Notes: generated by a model not told the origin, from the sequence alone. A DNA stretch of 54,988 nt from Nitrosomonas sp. (GCA_021604405.1 BQJA01000009.1:1-54988); one strand, 5' to 3'. Shown: positions 16,160-25,156, numbered from the stretch's first letter. Translations and numbers: made by a program.

Positions 16160-18952
16160 TTATGGCGCCGGGTCAAGCTGTTCTCCTGTCAATCCTGTTT
16201 TCCATTCTCCAGGCAGGTTCTGCACCCAACCGTTATACACGTTCGGTATCGGCAGAACACCTTGACCACCCATGCCGGCTAAGCTGACAACGGCATCATC
16301 CGTAGTTGCGCTGCTATCAGCCATCGCAACAGTGCCTGCAATTTTTGCATCAGCAAAATTTCCGTCACCATTCGGATCCGGATCAACCACGATCAACCGA
16401 TTGGAAAACTTGCTGGACACATAAGCATAATAGCCACCGCCCGCTTTAGCGCCGAAATTGACGCCATGACAGCCTGGATCACAAGGCAGCATGGCAACCA
16501 CCTTATCGGTGCTGGTATCAACGAGCGTGATGCTACCTCCGGTATTCGCGGTAACAACCACGCGGCCGGTCGGATCAACCGGTGTCTGAATCGGGAACAC
16601 GCCAACTGTTACCAGCCCATCACCGTCCTTGTCAGTTAATGTAGTCGGACCAGTCGGACTGATGGGATCATAATCCGCAAGGAGATTGATTGTTGTTATT
16701 GGATTGCCATCAAAATCATAAACACTGAGGGAATGATCCAGCAGGTTGGCGGTATAGACTTTATCGACACCGATACCAACAGCAATAGGATGGGGGCCGT
16801 GAGGGAAGTTGCCACCCGCCGCAGGCCGAGTAAGTATCTGCCCGGTATTACCATCATAAAAACCGGTATCCGACGTATTGATATTTGGCGTAACAATTTT
16901 TCCTTCTGGCGTTATCCAATGACCATGCGGGTTTGCCGGAATCTGGCCGGCAAGCTGGGTTGGCATACTGACGTCTGGCGTCGTTGTACCTGCGGGAACC
17001 CGAACCACCATATTTTCACCGTTGATGGCGACGGTGATATCATCACTGGTTGGGAAGGTCATCACATGGGAAGGTGAATCGCCGATGCGGACATTATCAA
17101 TCATTGCACCATCCGCCTGGTTAATAAAGGTTAACTTATTATCAAACCATTGCGTCTGAAAAATAATTGACTGATCACGACTGCTCCACATATTATGCGG
17201 ATTGTTCATGTCGATCGCGGGTAACGCAATCTTACGTTTGATCTTCCAGGTCGCCGTATCGAGTACAGTAATCGTCCCGGGTTTGGTTTTTCCTGCCGTT
17301 TTCTCAAACTGGGTATTGATCCATACTTCACCGACGCCCGCGGGACTTCCATTGTCTGCCGGAGTTTTTAATTGTTCCAGCGCAATATTCTGACCGTATC
17401 TGTCTTCCAGGACGGTTTTTAATGGCAGATTATCAACCACATTTCCATCCAGATCCCCGATAGCGACAGGCACATCAGGATAGCTTACTGTCCAGGGCGC
17501 CGTTGAGGTATAGTCCTGCCAGTTCTCCTGAGTAGTGGCAACAAAGAAAGTCCGTAATATGCGAGTCGCCAGATCACTGATGGTTGGCAAATCTTTAATA
17601 CCGGTAGCCAGGTCGATTTTAGTGCCCAGATCCAGTCCTTCTGTGCTGGGGTCATCAACAATCACCGCACCGAACATGTAAGGATGAATCTTGCACGTAA
17701 AGACATAAAGGCCCGGCGTATCCAGTTTCACAGTCGCGCCGCCCCGATAGGCTTTGGTCTGATCAAATGGAATCGAATGTTGCTCTCCCTCATCTGCCTC
17801 ACTTGGCCATATTAAAGTCGTGATGGTATGCACCGCGTTAGTATCCGACATCACAAAATGCGCACTGCTGCCCGGCGACATCACTTCCAGTGATCGGGTT
17901 TTAGTGATCGGCGCCAGCGCATCCGAGCGTGCGCTTCTAAACCAACTGCCCGGTTCATCTGAAACTTCAAAAGTAACCAGACCTGGTTCACTCTGATTGG
18001 GACCCAGCAGAATCGCGCCGTAAGGCGTTGCACCCGCAACACTGTTTCCTGCAGATGCACCTGGTTCATCTACCCGGAATCTGGCGGCCATACCGGATTC
18101 CATATGCGAAACCACATGGCAATGCAAATGCCACATACCCGCGCCGACACCCGTACCCGCTTTAACGGTAAAGCTATGCCCATCCGCTTTGCCGGTCAGC
18201 AGTTTTACGTCAATAATGTTGGGCGTATCACCCTGCTCGGCGGGCGCAACTTCACCCAGCCAGCGATGCGCATGCAGGTGAAAGGTGTGATCGTGTTCGA
18301 TGGAAAGCACGTGAAACCGTACCACCTCATCTTGTACCGCAGCTAAAACCGGATTAGTCCACAAAGGCGTCTGGGTACCGTTAACAATTTCCGCACCCCA
18401 GAATGTGGAACCAACCATATACATGATGTATTCCTTGTCTAATTCAGTACGATTAACCGCAGTAATCGTACCATCGCCCTCAACAAAACTTTGCACCGTG
18501 CCATCCGGGGCATCAACCACTATCGCACCGAACAAACCAAGTAATTGTGAGCCCTCATCATAGTATGGATGTGTGCCTTGCTGGCTGGCCGCGAATGAAT
18601 AGCTTTGCGTACCACCCCCTGCCGCTGCTTCCGCACCGGCTGGCAGGCCAGGAATATTCATGCCGACAGCAACGTTGGTGTTGTTGGTCAAGGAAATATT
18701 GATCGTATCCCCCAGCTTTACAAACAACGTAGGGCCAGGAATCACCGCCTCCGTTGGATAACTCGGGGTTGCACCTTCGCTGCTGGTATGGCTGATCATT
18801 TGGTAGCCTAATTGCCCGTTAGGCAGCGTTTCAGCCGATAACTCAATGTCATGTGTAGCCGCCAGTACAATGTTTGAACAAAACAGCATGACAGCCAGGC
18901 AAATCCACGCCATCACGGTTATTTTCTTAAATCCAAAAGTAATTGATTTCAT
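16160..18952 (-). CDS. Multicopper oxidase B subunit: two cupredoxin domains, extra type 1 copper domain and beta-propeller
   Basis: Exported 930-residue protein (signal peptide about 1-31). Residues 35-150 form a cupredoxin domain that has lost its copper ligands: the HxH and HxH positions read VGMNIPG and HPYYDEG. Residues 165-295 form a second domain with a complete set: HTFHLHAH (H222, H225, H227) and WHLHCHVVSHMESGM (H277, C278, H279, H283, M288), i.e. type 1 plus half of the trinuclear site. Residues 350-432 are a plastocyanin-like type 1 domain (H375, C420, H423, M426; FTCKIHPYMFG). Residues 460-930 look like a beta-propeller with recurrent His motifs (PHNMW, PSHVM, PHGHW, PHGPH, GCHGV). 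It follows its partner gene by 29 bp. The missing domain-1 ligands are exactly those kept by the partner. Confidence 0.88.
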   Translation of the reverse strand: MKSITFGFKKITVMAWICLAVMLFCSNIVLAATHDIELSAETLPNGQLGYQMISHTSSEGATPSYPTEAVIPGPTLFVKLGDTINISLTNNTNVAVGMNIPGLPAGAEAAAGGGTQSYSFAASQQGTHPYYDEGSQLLGLFGAIVVDAPDGTVQSFVEGDGTITAVNRTELDKEYIMYMVGSTFWGAEIVNGTQTPLWTNPVLAAVQDEVVRFHVLSIEHDHTFHLHAHRWLGEVAPAEQGDTPNIIDVKLLTGKADGHSFTVKAGTGVGAGMWHLHCHVVSHMESGMAARFRVDEPGASAGNSVAGATPYGAILLGPNQSEPGLVTFEVSDEPGSWFRSARSDALAPITKTRSLEVMSPGSSAHFVMSDTNAVHTITTLIWPSEADEGEQHSIPFDQTKAYRGGATVKLDTPGLYVFTCKIHPYMFGAVIVDDPSTEGLDLGTKIDLATGIKDLPTISDLATRILRTFFVATTQENWQDYTSTAPWTVSYPDVPVAIGDLDGNVVDNLPLKTVLEDRYGQNIALEQLKTPADNGSPAGVGEVWINTQFEKTAGKTKPGTITVLDTATWKIKRKIALPAIDMNNPHNMWSSRDQSIIFQTQWFDNKLTFINQADGAMIDNVRIGDSPSHVMTFPTSDDITVAINGENMVVRVPAGTTTPDVSMPTQLAGQIPANPHGHWITPEGKIVTPNINTSDTGFYDGNTGQILTRPAAGGNFPHGPHPIAVGIGVDKVYTANLLDHSLSVYDFDGNPITTINLLADYDPISPTGPTTLTDKDGDGLVTVGVFPIQTPVDPTGRVVVTANTGGSITLVDTSTDKVVAMLPCDPGCHGVNFGAKAGGGYYAYVSSKFSNRLIVVDPDPNGDGNFADAKIAGTVAMADSSATTDDAVVSLAGMGGQGVLPIPNVYNGWVQNLPGEWKTGLTGEQLDPAP

Positions 18953-18981
18953 TTTGTTAACCTTTTTACGCGTAATTAATC

Positions 18982-20031
18982 TCAGGGAATGACGTTGAAA
19001 TCGCCTTTCATGCCCAGCAGACTGCTAGAGAAAGCAGTATCCATATATTGAGTGTTACGGTTTGCCTGTACTGCAAAAACATACTGCTCAAGCGGACCGA
19101 TAATCTTTTCACTAATAATCAGGTTGGTTCCCGGATCAATCCAACTATAACCAGGTAATGCAAAATTATGTGTCACCGTTCCCAGCGCAACCAAATGAAA
19201 GCGGACATTACTTCCTTGCTGCGCGGCTAAAGCTGGATTATCCAAAAGCGGTGTTTGCTGTCCTGTCTGGTTGTCAATCTCCATGCCGAAGAAGGCATCA
19301 TCAACCATGAACATGACATATTCTTTATTGATACTTGAAAGCGGTACTGTGACCAATTGACCGCCTTGATCCAATGCAACCGTCTCAGCAGCGCCATTTA
19401 CGATTAATGCACCATACAATCCCCGGTCTTCAGCGCCATTGAGGGTGATCATGTTATGGTCATGATAGGCCCAGGTACCCGCCGTTCCGGGGGCTGCGGT
19501 CCAGCGATAGGTGTAACTCATGGTGGGTGTTGCACTTTCATCTTGAACTAAGTTAATGTACTCGATGGTGCCGTCGCTCAAAATATCGTAATGAACGCCA
19601 TGGACATGGACGCTGACCTGGTCTAAGGTCGCGGAGTCGCCCGGATCAAAGACATGGCGTAAGGTAATCTCAACTTCATCTCCCTCATTAATAACAATCG
19701 TTGGTCCGGGTATAGTCGGTGCCGTCACGTATCTGGCAGTGGCATCGGTTTCGTTACTGCCATCCATATCAGAAATGACATGCGAATTCATCTGATAGGC
19801 AAAACGTTCACTCCCCCCCTCCGCGCCTGCTGGAATTTTCTCGGCCCATAATTCAATCTGGTGCAATTGCCCCACGGACTGCGCAAATCCCGTCGTTGCA
19901 AAAATAAAAAAAGGTAGCGCAAAAACAAGCAATGGAAGCATGCTTTGTTTCGCACTACCTTTCTTTCGGACGGTCAGCTTTAGACATTCGTCACTCGTGG
20001 GCGACGTGCAACTAAAGTTAATGTTCTTCAT
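18982..20031 (-). CDS. Multicopper oxidase A subunit: two-domain protein with only domain-1 copper ligands
   Basis: Exported 349-residue protein. Domain 1 (about 55-215) keeps both trinuclear-site pairs: VHVHG (H142, H144) and GTWAYHDHN (H190, H192), followed by the typical RGLYGALIV. Domain 2 (about 235-349) has lost nearly all ligands: the HxxHxH block reads THNFALPGY (only H288 kept), and the HCHxxxHxxxxM block reads MDTAFSSSLLGM with no His or Cys. Alone it could not form a type 1 site. It probably pairs with the product of 16160-18952. A strong AAGGAGGGG 7 nt before the ATG supports the long N-terminus (30 residues before the signal helix). It heads the operon behind unusual repeats at 20116-20245. 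Confidence 0.88.
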   Translation of the reverse strand: MKNINFSCTSPTSDECLKLTVRKKGSAKQSMLPLLVFALPFFIFATTGFAQSVGQLHQIELWAEKIPAGAEGGSERFAYQMNSHVISDMDGSNETDATARYVTAPTIPGPTIVINEGDEVEITLRHVFDPGDSATLDQVSVHVHGVHYDILSDGTIEYINLVQDESATPTMSYTYRWTAAPGTAGTWAYHDHNMITLNGAEDRGLYGALIVNGAAETVALDQGGQLVTVPLSSINKEYVMFMVDDAFFGMEIDNQTGQQTPLLDNPALAAQQGSNVRFHLVALGTVTHNFALPGYSWIDPGTNLIISEKIIGPLEQYVFAVQANRNTQYMDTAFSSSLLGMKGDFNVIP

Positions 20032-20115
20032 GAGGTCCCCTCCTTATATATTTGTTAGATAATATTTTATTGTTATTTCTCAGGCGCTTACCATGCAACC
20101 CGAAATAATTCTAGC

Positions 20116-20146
20116 ACAAAGGTGCGGCAATTTGTCGCACCTTTGT
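20116..20146. repeat. 31-bp near-perfect palindrome upstream of the oxidase operon
   Basis: ACAAAGGTGCG (20116-20126) is the exact inverse of CGCACCTTTGT (20136-20146). The 9-nt centre (GCAATTTGT) is itself nearly symmetric. It lies 85-115 bp before the start of the A subunit. Neither strand has a T tract after it, so an operator or an mRNA leader structure is more likely than a terminator. Confidence 0.7.
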
Positions 20147-20165
20147 AATATTCAATTAATATTTT

Positions 20166-20245
20166 CTTAACGTTTATTAATGTTTCTTAATGTTTCTTAA
20201 CGTTTCCTAACGTTTCTTAACGTTTCTTAACGTTTCTTAACGTTT
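20166..20245. repeat. Eight tandem 10-bp repeats (CTTAACGTTT)
   Basis: Eight head-to-tail copies of a 10-bp unit fill 20166-20245. Five are exactly CTTAACGTTT; the others differ by one to three bases (ATTAATGTTT, CTTAATGTTT, CCTAACGTTT). The period is about one helical turn, so an AACGTT core recurs on the same DNA face. The array lies 135-215 bp before the oxidase A gene (minus) and about 190 bp before aat (plus). Confidence 0.9.
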
Positions 20246-20437
20246 TGAAGCAAAATTTTTTGGGAATGTTAAATCTTGCAACCTGTGCCAGCAGTCATAG
20301 TAGACTTATATGGAGAAAGATTTCTGTTACAGAGAGATCACTGCATTTTAAATTTAATATGCTTTTCTCGTTGTACTGTCCAGACAACAAAAATCCGGAC
20401 TCCTGTTAGAATTATGCTAAAAAGTTACTAATTACTT
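20246..20437. other. Intergenic stretch between the repeat array and aat
   Basis: AT-rich sequence that must hold the aat promoter and possibly the upstream end of the oxidase control region. No gene is seen. Together with the palindrome and repeats it makes a 406-bp divergent control region. Confidence 0.5.
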
Positions 20438-21139
20438 ATGATCCCCTGGTTAGCCACCGATTCTTCCTTCCCGCCCCTTGAAATGGCACTCACTGAGCCG
20501 AATGGCTTATTGGCGGCTGGTGGAGATCTTTCGCCGCAGCGTCTGGTTGCCGCCTATCGTGCAGGCATTTTTCCCTGGTTTAATGAGGGTGAACCAATAT
20601 TATGGTGGAGCCCCGACCCACGCATGGTATTGTTCCCGAGTGAACTTAAAATATCCCGCTCACTCAAAAAAACATTAAGAAAAGAGCATTACAGAATCCG
20701 CATTGATGAGCATTTCCACGAAGTTATCCGGTCTTGCGCAACAGCGTCACGCCAGGGACAACCGGGCACATGGATACACCCGAAAATGATAACGGCGTAT
20801 TCAGCACTGCATGAAATGGGGCTGGCACACTCAGTGGAAACCTGGATAGATGATAAACTAGTCGGCGGTTTGTACGGTATTGCGATGGGTAAAGTGTTCT
20901 TTGGTGAATCAATGTTTTCCGCGATAACTGATGCTTCCAAAATTGCATTTGTACATTTAGTAAAACAATTGGAGCGCTGGGGCTTTGGCATGGTTGATTG
21001 CCAGATGAAAACAGCCCATCTGGCTTCTTTTGGCGCACGTGAGATTCCACGCTGGTTGTTTAGTCAGCAGTTGCGCGAACTTGTGGCTGATCCCGAACAA
21101 GACAGAAAATGGCATTTTGACGATGAAGCAACAAAATAA
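20438..21139 (+). CDS. aat: Leucyl/phenylalanyl-tRNA--protein transferase
   Basis: Adds Leu or Phe from tRNA to N-terminal Arg or Lys, marking proteins for ClpS/ClpAP. The 233 residues carry the family signatures [46 protein letters not shown] and [16 protein letters not shown]. The next gene bpt starts inside its 3' end (17-nt overlap), so the two N-degron transferases are probably co-translated. Confidence 0.96.
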   Translation: MIPWLATDSSFPPLEMALTEPNGLLAAGGDLSPQRLVAAYRAGIFPWFNEGEPILWWSPDPRMVLFPSELKISRSLKKTLRKEHYRIRIDEHFHEVIRSCATASRQGQPGTWIHPKMITAYSALHEMGLAHSVETWIDDKLVGGLYGIAMGKVFFGESMFSAITDASKIAFVHLVKQLERWGFGMVDCQMKTAHLASFGAREIPRWLFSQQLRELVADPEQDRKWHFDDEATK

Positions 21140-21857
21140 AACAGCAATGGCACTGAAATACCACACCACACAACCTTATCCGTGCAGCTATTTCCTAGAA
21201 AGGCTGGCGCGTGCTCAGGTAGCTGTACCGGATTATCTAATTAACAGCCAAGTCTACGATAAGCTGATACAAGCGGGTTTTCGTCGCAGTGGCGCTTTCA
21301 CCTACCGTCCCAGTTGCGACCACTGTCACGCGTGCGTGCCTGCACGTATTCCCGTTAACGAATTTATACCCAATCGTACTCAGCGCCGCACTTGGAAGCG
21401 CCATCAACATCTGACAGCAACCTCACATGCGTTATACTTTGATCCTGATCATTTTTCGCTCTACCAGCGCTACCAGAAAAAGCGTCATGATGCTGGTGGC
21501 ATAGACAGTGATAATCAAATGCAATATCAGGACTTTCTACTGCAAAGTAACGTTAATTCCAGACTAATTGCGTTCCATGAAGGTGAACAATTACGTATGA
21601 TCAGCATTATCGACAAACTTTCCGATGGATTATCCTCAGTTTACACATTCTATGATCCGGATACAGTCAATGCAAGTTTCGGTACCTACGGCATCCTATG
21701 GCAGATAGAGCAGTGCCGCAAACTTGACTTGCCTTATGTTTATCTTGGTTACTGGATTAAGGAAAACCGGAAAATGCATTACAAAGCTAATTTCCAGCCA
21801 CTGGAAATCCTGGTCAATACGAAATGGCGGCCATTCGATAGAGAAAATGATCTGTAA
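21123..21857 (+). CDS. bpt: Aspartate/glutamate leucyltransferase Bpt
   Basis: Transfers Leu from tRNA to N-terminal Asp or Glu, the second bacterial N-degron transferase. The ATE-family motifs are clear: [45 protein letters not shown], and C-terminal [27 protein letters not shown] chose ATG 21123 (244 aa). The ATG at 21147 ([12 protein letters not shown]) is also possible. The frame stays open further upstream inside aat, but that part has no homology to the family. pyrD follows after 18 bp. Confidence 0.94.
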   Translation: MKQQNKTAMALKYHTTQPYPCSYFLERLARAQVAVPDYLINSQVYDKLIQAGFRRSGAFTYRPSCDHCHACVPARIPVNEFIPNRTQRRTWKRHQHLTATSHALYFDPDHFSLYQRYQKKRHDAGGIDSDNQMQYQDFLLQSNVNSRLIAFHEGEQLRMISIIDKLSDGLSSVYTFYDPDTVNASFGTYGILWQIEQCRKLDLPYVYLGYWIKENRKMHYKANFQPLEILVNTKWRPFDRENDL

Positions 21858-21875
21858 AAAGGCATAATTAGCTGC

Positions 21876-22889
21876 ATGCTCTATACACTACTACGCCCGC
21901 TGCTTTTCAAGCTTCCGCCCGAAACAGCACATCGCGTTACATTCGGCATGATTGAAAAAGGCAGAAAATTGGGACTGCTTGCAGACCATCCGGTTGATTG
22001 CAGGCCGCTTCATGTTATGGGACTGGATTTCCCCAACCCGATAGGACTGGCCGCTGGATTAGACAAAAACGGCGAATATCTTGATGCGCTTGCAGCCCTA
22101 GGTTTTGGTTTCATTGAAATCGGCACCGTGACCCCCCGGCCACAACCCGGCAATCCAAAGCCGCGTATTTTTAGAATTCCCCAGGCAAACGCGATTATCA
22201 ATCGATTAGGTTTTAATAATGAAGGTGTGGATAAATTGATAACGAATGTCGCGAATTCAAATTATCAGGGCATACTCGGCATTAATATTGGAAAAAATTT
22301 TGATACGCCATTAAGTCAGGCAACAAATGATTATCTGACCTGCTTGGGCAAGGTTTACCGCCGTGCAAGCTATGTCACAATAAATATATCTTCACCCAAT
22401 ACCACCAACTTACGCCAACTGCAGAACGCCGAAGAACTGGATTATCTGTTGCAGCGTTTAAAATTAGAACAGACGAGGCTCGCTGATAAACACGGAAAAT
22501 ATACGCCGCTGGCAATAAAGATAGCGCCCGACCTGCAACCATTACAGGTTAATGAAATAGCCGCATTATTAATAAAACACCAGATTGATTGCGTCATCGC
22601 CACCAATACGACTTTGTTCCGTGAGGGAGTCGCGGAATTCAACCATGCAGAAGAAACTGGCGGATTAAGCGGCGCGCCATTGACACATCGTGCGGACGCA
22701 GTCATTCGTCATTTGCATTCTCACTTACAAGGTGCGATACCAATCATCGGTGTTGGCGGCATCATGTCTGCTGCCGACGCGAAGAACAAAATGGCGGCAG
22801 GTGCAAACCTGGTTCAGATCTATACTGGCCTGATTTATCATGGTCCTGGTTTGGTGCAATGCATAGCCAAAACAGTCTGCACCAATTAA
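21876..22889 (+). CDS. pyrD: Dihydroorotate dehydrogenase (quinone), class 2
   Basis: Oxidises dihydroorotate to orotate with a membrane quinone, the fourth step of pyrimidine synthesis. The 337 residues have the class 2 N-terminal membrane-contact helix ([19 protein letters not shown]), then [11 protein letters not shown], the FMN-binding [22 protein letters not shown], the active-site region NISSPNT (class 2 uses Ser), and the phosphate-binding IPIIGVGGI. It is the third gene of aat-bpt-pyrD. Confidence 0.97.
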   Translation: MLYTLLRPLLFKLPPETAHRVTFGMIEKGRKLGLLADHPVDCRPLHVMGLDFPNPIGLAAGLDKNGEYLDALAALGFGFIEIGTVTPRPQPGNPKPRIFRIPQANAIINRLGFNNEGVDKLITNVANSNYQGILGINIGKNFDTPLSQATNDYLTCLGKVYRRASYVTINISSPNTTNLRQLQNAEELDYLLQRLKLEQTRLADKHGKYTPLAIKIAPDLQPLQVNEIAALLIKHQIDCVIATNTTLFREGVAEFNHAEETGGLSGAPLTHRADAVIRHLHSHLQGAIPIIGVGGIMSAADAKNKMAAGANLVQIYTGLIYHGPGLVQCIAKTVCTN

Positions 22890-23581
22890 TAAAGCAATTT
22901 GATATTGGAACAACAACCTTGCATACCGATAAACGTACCCTGATTGAACGTATAAACGCAATACTACCGCAAACGCAATGTCAACAATGCGGCTTTTCCG
23001 GTTGCAAACCCTATGCGGCTGCAATCGCGGAAGGGCGTGCTGATATAAACCAGTGCCCACCTGGCGATGATGACGGAATTTATCAACTGGCTAAACTGTT
23101 GGGCGTAAAACCAAAACCCCTGAATACATCGCACGGCGTCCCGAAGCCGAAAGCAACCGCATTTATCGATGAAAACCGTTGCATTGGCTGCACTTTCTGT
23201 ATTCAGGCATGCCCGGTGGATGCGATTGCCGGCGCAGCCAAACAGATGCATACCGTAATAACTGCAGAATGTACCGGTTGTGAACTTTGCATTGCACCTT
23301 GTCCGATGGATTGCATCCGCATGATCCCTGTGCAAAAAACAAATGCGCCAGATCAGCACGCCAAGAAAGAAGCGGCTGATCTGGCGCGCGCACGCTATCA
23401 ATTTCGTTCACAAAGGCTTGCACGCGAAAAGCAAAAACAAACAGAGAAACTTGCCCGGAAAGCAGCAAACAAAAACCGAACGCGTGTCGCCACGAGCAAT
23501 GATGATGCGCGCAAAAAAGCGATTATCCAGGCGGCACTCAAGCGAGCTGCCGCAGTCAGGCACGAAATGGTCAAAAAGTAA
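22859..23581 (+). CDS. rsxB: RnfB/RsxB-like electron transport ferredoxin
   Basis: Iron-sulfur protein related to the B subunit of the Rnf/Rsx complex. The 240 residues start with the 4Fe-4S domain C-x2-C-x4-C ([15 protein letters not shown]) and a later Cys (NQCPP), then two ferredoxin clusters, [12 protein letters not shown] and [12 protein letters not shown]. The C-terminal third (about 160-240) is a basic Ala/Lys/Arg-rich helical tail. The membrane anchor of classical RnfB is missing, and no rsxA, C, D, G or E genes are nearby, so it may serve another acceptor. The ATG overlaps pyrD by 31 nt; a later TTG start is possible. Its link to nth, as in rsx-nth loci, is kept. Confidence 0.88.
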   Translation: MHSQNSLHQLIKQFDIGTTTLHTDKRTLIERINAILPQTQCQQCGFSGCKPYAAAIAEGRADINQCPPGDDDGIYQLAKLLGVKPKPLNTSHGVPKPKATAFIDENRCIGCTFCIQACPVDAIAGAAKQMHTVITAECTGCELCIAPCPMDCIRMIPVQKTNAPDQHAKKEAADLARARYQFRSQRLAREKQKQTEKLARKAANKNRTRVATSNDDARKKAIIQAALKRAAAVRHEMVKK

Positions 23582-23594
23582 TTACGTAAACCCA

Positions 23595-24233
23595 ATGAAC
23601 TCAGCCAAACGTCGCGAAATATTTATCCGGCTGCAATCAGCCAACCCGAACCCGACGACAGAACTGGAATATAACACGCCATTTGAGTTACTGGTGGCTG
23701 TCATACTGTCAGCCCAAGCAACTGACAAAGGGGTTAATCTGGCGACACGAAAATTATTTCCCATAGCCAACACACCGGATAAAATTATCGTTTTAGGCGA
23801 AGCTGGTTTGCGTGATTACATTAAAACCATCGGATTATTCAAGGCTAAAGCCAGGAATATTCTAGCTACGTGTCAATTACTCGTTCAGGATCATGACGGA
23901 CAGGTTCCACGCACCCGGGAAAAACTGGAAGAACTGCCCGGCGTCGGGCGCAAAACAGCAAATGTCATTTTGAATACTGCGTTTGGTGAGCCCACAATTG
24001 CCGTTGACACCCATATTTTCCGCGTTGCCAATCGTACTGGTATTGCGCCGGGGAAAAATGTATGGGAGGTTGAACAGAAACTTTTAAAAGTGGTGCCTAA
24101 AGAATTCCGTCATGATGCCCATCATTTGTTAATTCTTCACGGCCGCTATGTCTGTAAAGCAAGAAAACCTGGATGCCCATCATGTATCATAAATACGTTA
24201 TGTGAGTTCAAAGAAAAGACATTATCCGTATAA
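23595..24233 (+). CDS. nth: Endonuclease III
   Basis: DNA glycosylase/AP lyase for oxidised pyrimidines in base excision repair. With the ATG at 23595 (MNSAKRREIFIRL) it has 212 residues, matching the family. The helix-hairpin-helix ELPGVGRKTANVIL contains the catalytic Lys and AVDTHIFRVANR the catalytic Asp. The C-terminal 4Fe-4S cluster motif is C-x6-C-x2-C-x5-C (CKARKPGCPSCIINTLC). The open frame extends upstream into rsxB, but that part is not homologous. The gap to rsxB is 13 bp. Confidence 0.96.
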   Translation: MNSAKRREIFIRLQSANPNPTTELEYNTPFELLVAVILSAQATDKGVNLATRKLFPIANTPDKIIVLGEAGLRDYIKTIGLFKAKARNILATCQLLVQDHDGQVPRTREKLEELPGVGRKTANVILNTAFGEPTIAVDTHIFRVANRTGIAPGKNVWEVEQKLLKVVPKEFRHDAHHLLILHGRYVCKARKPGCPSCIINTLCEFKEKTLSV

Positions 24234-24263
24234 CTTTTATTATTTTAATTACAGCCCCCGATC

Positions 24264-24695
24264 ATGTTTCAACCAACCAGAGATCAGTCACGACTATTAT
24301 TCTTCGATACCTGGCGAAAGTATCGTCAGCGCGAAGCACTTTCCGGAATAGAAGTTATCGCGCTAGAAGTGATCCTACTGCATCCGGAGTACCACGAAAT
24401 CCTGAATGATCCAGAACAGTATCTGGATAAAGATTACCCCCCGGAAACGGGTGTTACTAATCCATTCTTGCATATGGCTATGCATGTTGCGATCATGGAG
24501 CAGCTCTCAATCAATCAACCGGTGGGTATCTGTGAACGATTTGATCGCCTGCTGAAGGATACAGAGGATGCGCATGCTGCGGCGCACCAAGTGATGGAAT
24601 GTCTCGCGGAAATGATCTGGCAAGCGCAGCGCAATCAAACAGCGCCGGAAGTGTCGGTATATTTTGAATGCCTGGACAGGCAGCGAAACGATTGA
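24264..24695 (+). CDS. DUF1841-family protein
   Basis: 143-residue soluble conserved hypothetical protein of proteobacteria. It starts MFQPTRDQSRLLFFDTWRKY and contains HPEYHEIL, NPFLHMAMHVAIMEQLSINQP and AHQVMECLAEMIWQAQRN, with conserved His and Glu residues that might bind a metal. Family function is unknown. It lies 30 bp after nth and probably ends that operon. Confidence 0.87.
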   Translation: MFQPTRDQSRLLFFDTWRKYRQREALSGIEVIALEVILLHPEYHEILNDPEQYLDKDYPPETGVTNPFLHMAMHVAIMEQLSINQPVGICERFDRLLKDTEDAHAAAHQVMECLAEMIWQAQRNQTAPEVSVYFECLDRQRND

Positions 24696-24705
24696 GCCTA
24701 CAAGC

Positions 24706-24734
24706 GGGATATAACAAACACATTGTTATATCCC
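24706..24734. repeat. Perfect 12-bp hairpin without T tract between convergent genes
   Basis: GGGATATAACAA (24706-24717) / TTGTTATATCCC (24723-24734) with a 5-nt loop, just after the DUF1841 stop. Neither strand has a following T run, so intrinsic termination is doubtful. A 3'-end-stabilising stem or a protein-binding palindrome fits as well. Confidence 0.6.
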
Positions 24735-24797
24735 AGCCGTATGAAGAAGATATCTCTAATTTATTACTGATGTTTAATCTACAAAAACATCAATATG

Positions 24798-25130
24798 TTA
24801 TCTCTTTGACGATAATTTTCCGGACTGGCTTGAGAAATAGAAAGCCAGATTTTCTATATCTTCATCACTCAAAGCTGCAGCCATACCGGCCATAATAGGA
24901 TTCTTACGTTCACCAGATTTATAATCTTTCAATGCTTTCTCTAAATACGTTCTATGCTGACCGCCTATAAAGGGAAAGTTAGGCGCTGTACTTGTATTGC
25001 CATCCACACCATGGCATGAGGCACAAACCTCTTCTGCTTTTCTTTTACCCGCTTCAATATCTGCTGCTGCTACTTGCCCAGAAACTATCAGGGCCACACC
25101 GCTGATTGCGGCAATAACATAATTTTTCAT
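24798..25130 (-). CDS. Small class I cytochrome c (c553/c4-like)
   Basis: Periplasmic mono-heme electron carrier of 110 residues with a signal peptide ending near VAAA, heme motif CASCH, and the distal Met ligand probably in NPIMAGMAAALSDEDIENLAFY. I chose the ATG at 25130 because AAGGAA lies 8 nt upstream; an ATG five codons earlier lacks a good ribosome-binding site. It follows a paralogous cytochrome gene by 26 bp. The two may act together between the bc1 complex and terminal oxidases. Confidence 0.92.
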   Translation of the reverse strand: MKNYVIAAISGVALIVSGQVAAADIEAGKRKAEEVCASCHGVDGNTSTAPNFPFIGGQHRTYLEKALKDYKSGERKNPIMAGMAAALSDEDIENLAFYFSSQSGKLSSKR

Positions 25131-25156
25131 AGTTTTTCCTTGCATAACTGATAAAA

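Noticed and set aside
20166-20245. CRISPR-like repeat array
   Set aside because: The units are 10 bp and directly abutting with no spacers, and no cas genes are near. It is a short tandem repeat.
21030-21122. Longer N-terminus for Bpt inside aat
   Set aside because: The extra 31 residues are the aat gene read in another frame and do not match the family.
23343-23594. Longer N-terminus for Nth inside rsxB
   Set aside because: The extra 84 residues overlap rsxB in another frame, and the ATG at 23595 gives the usual length.
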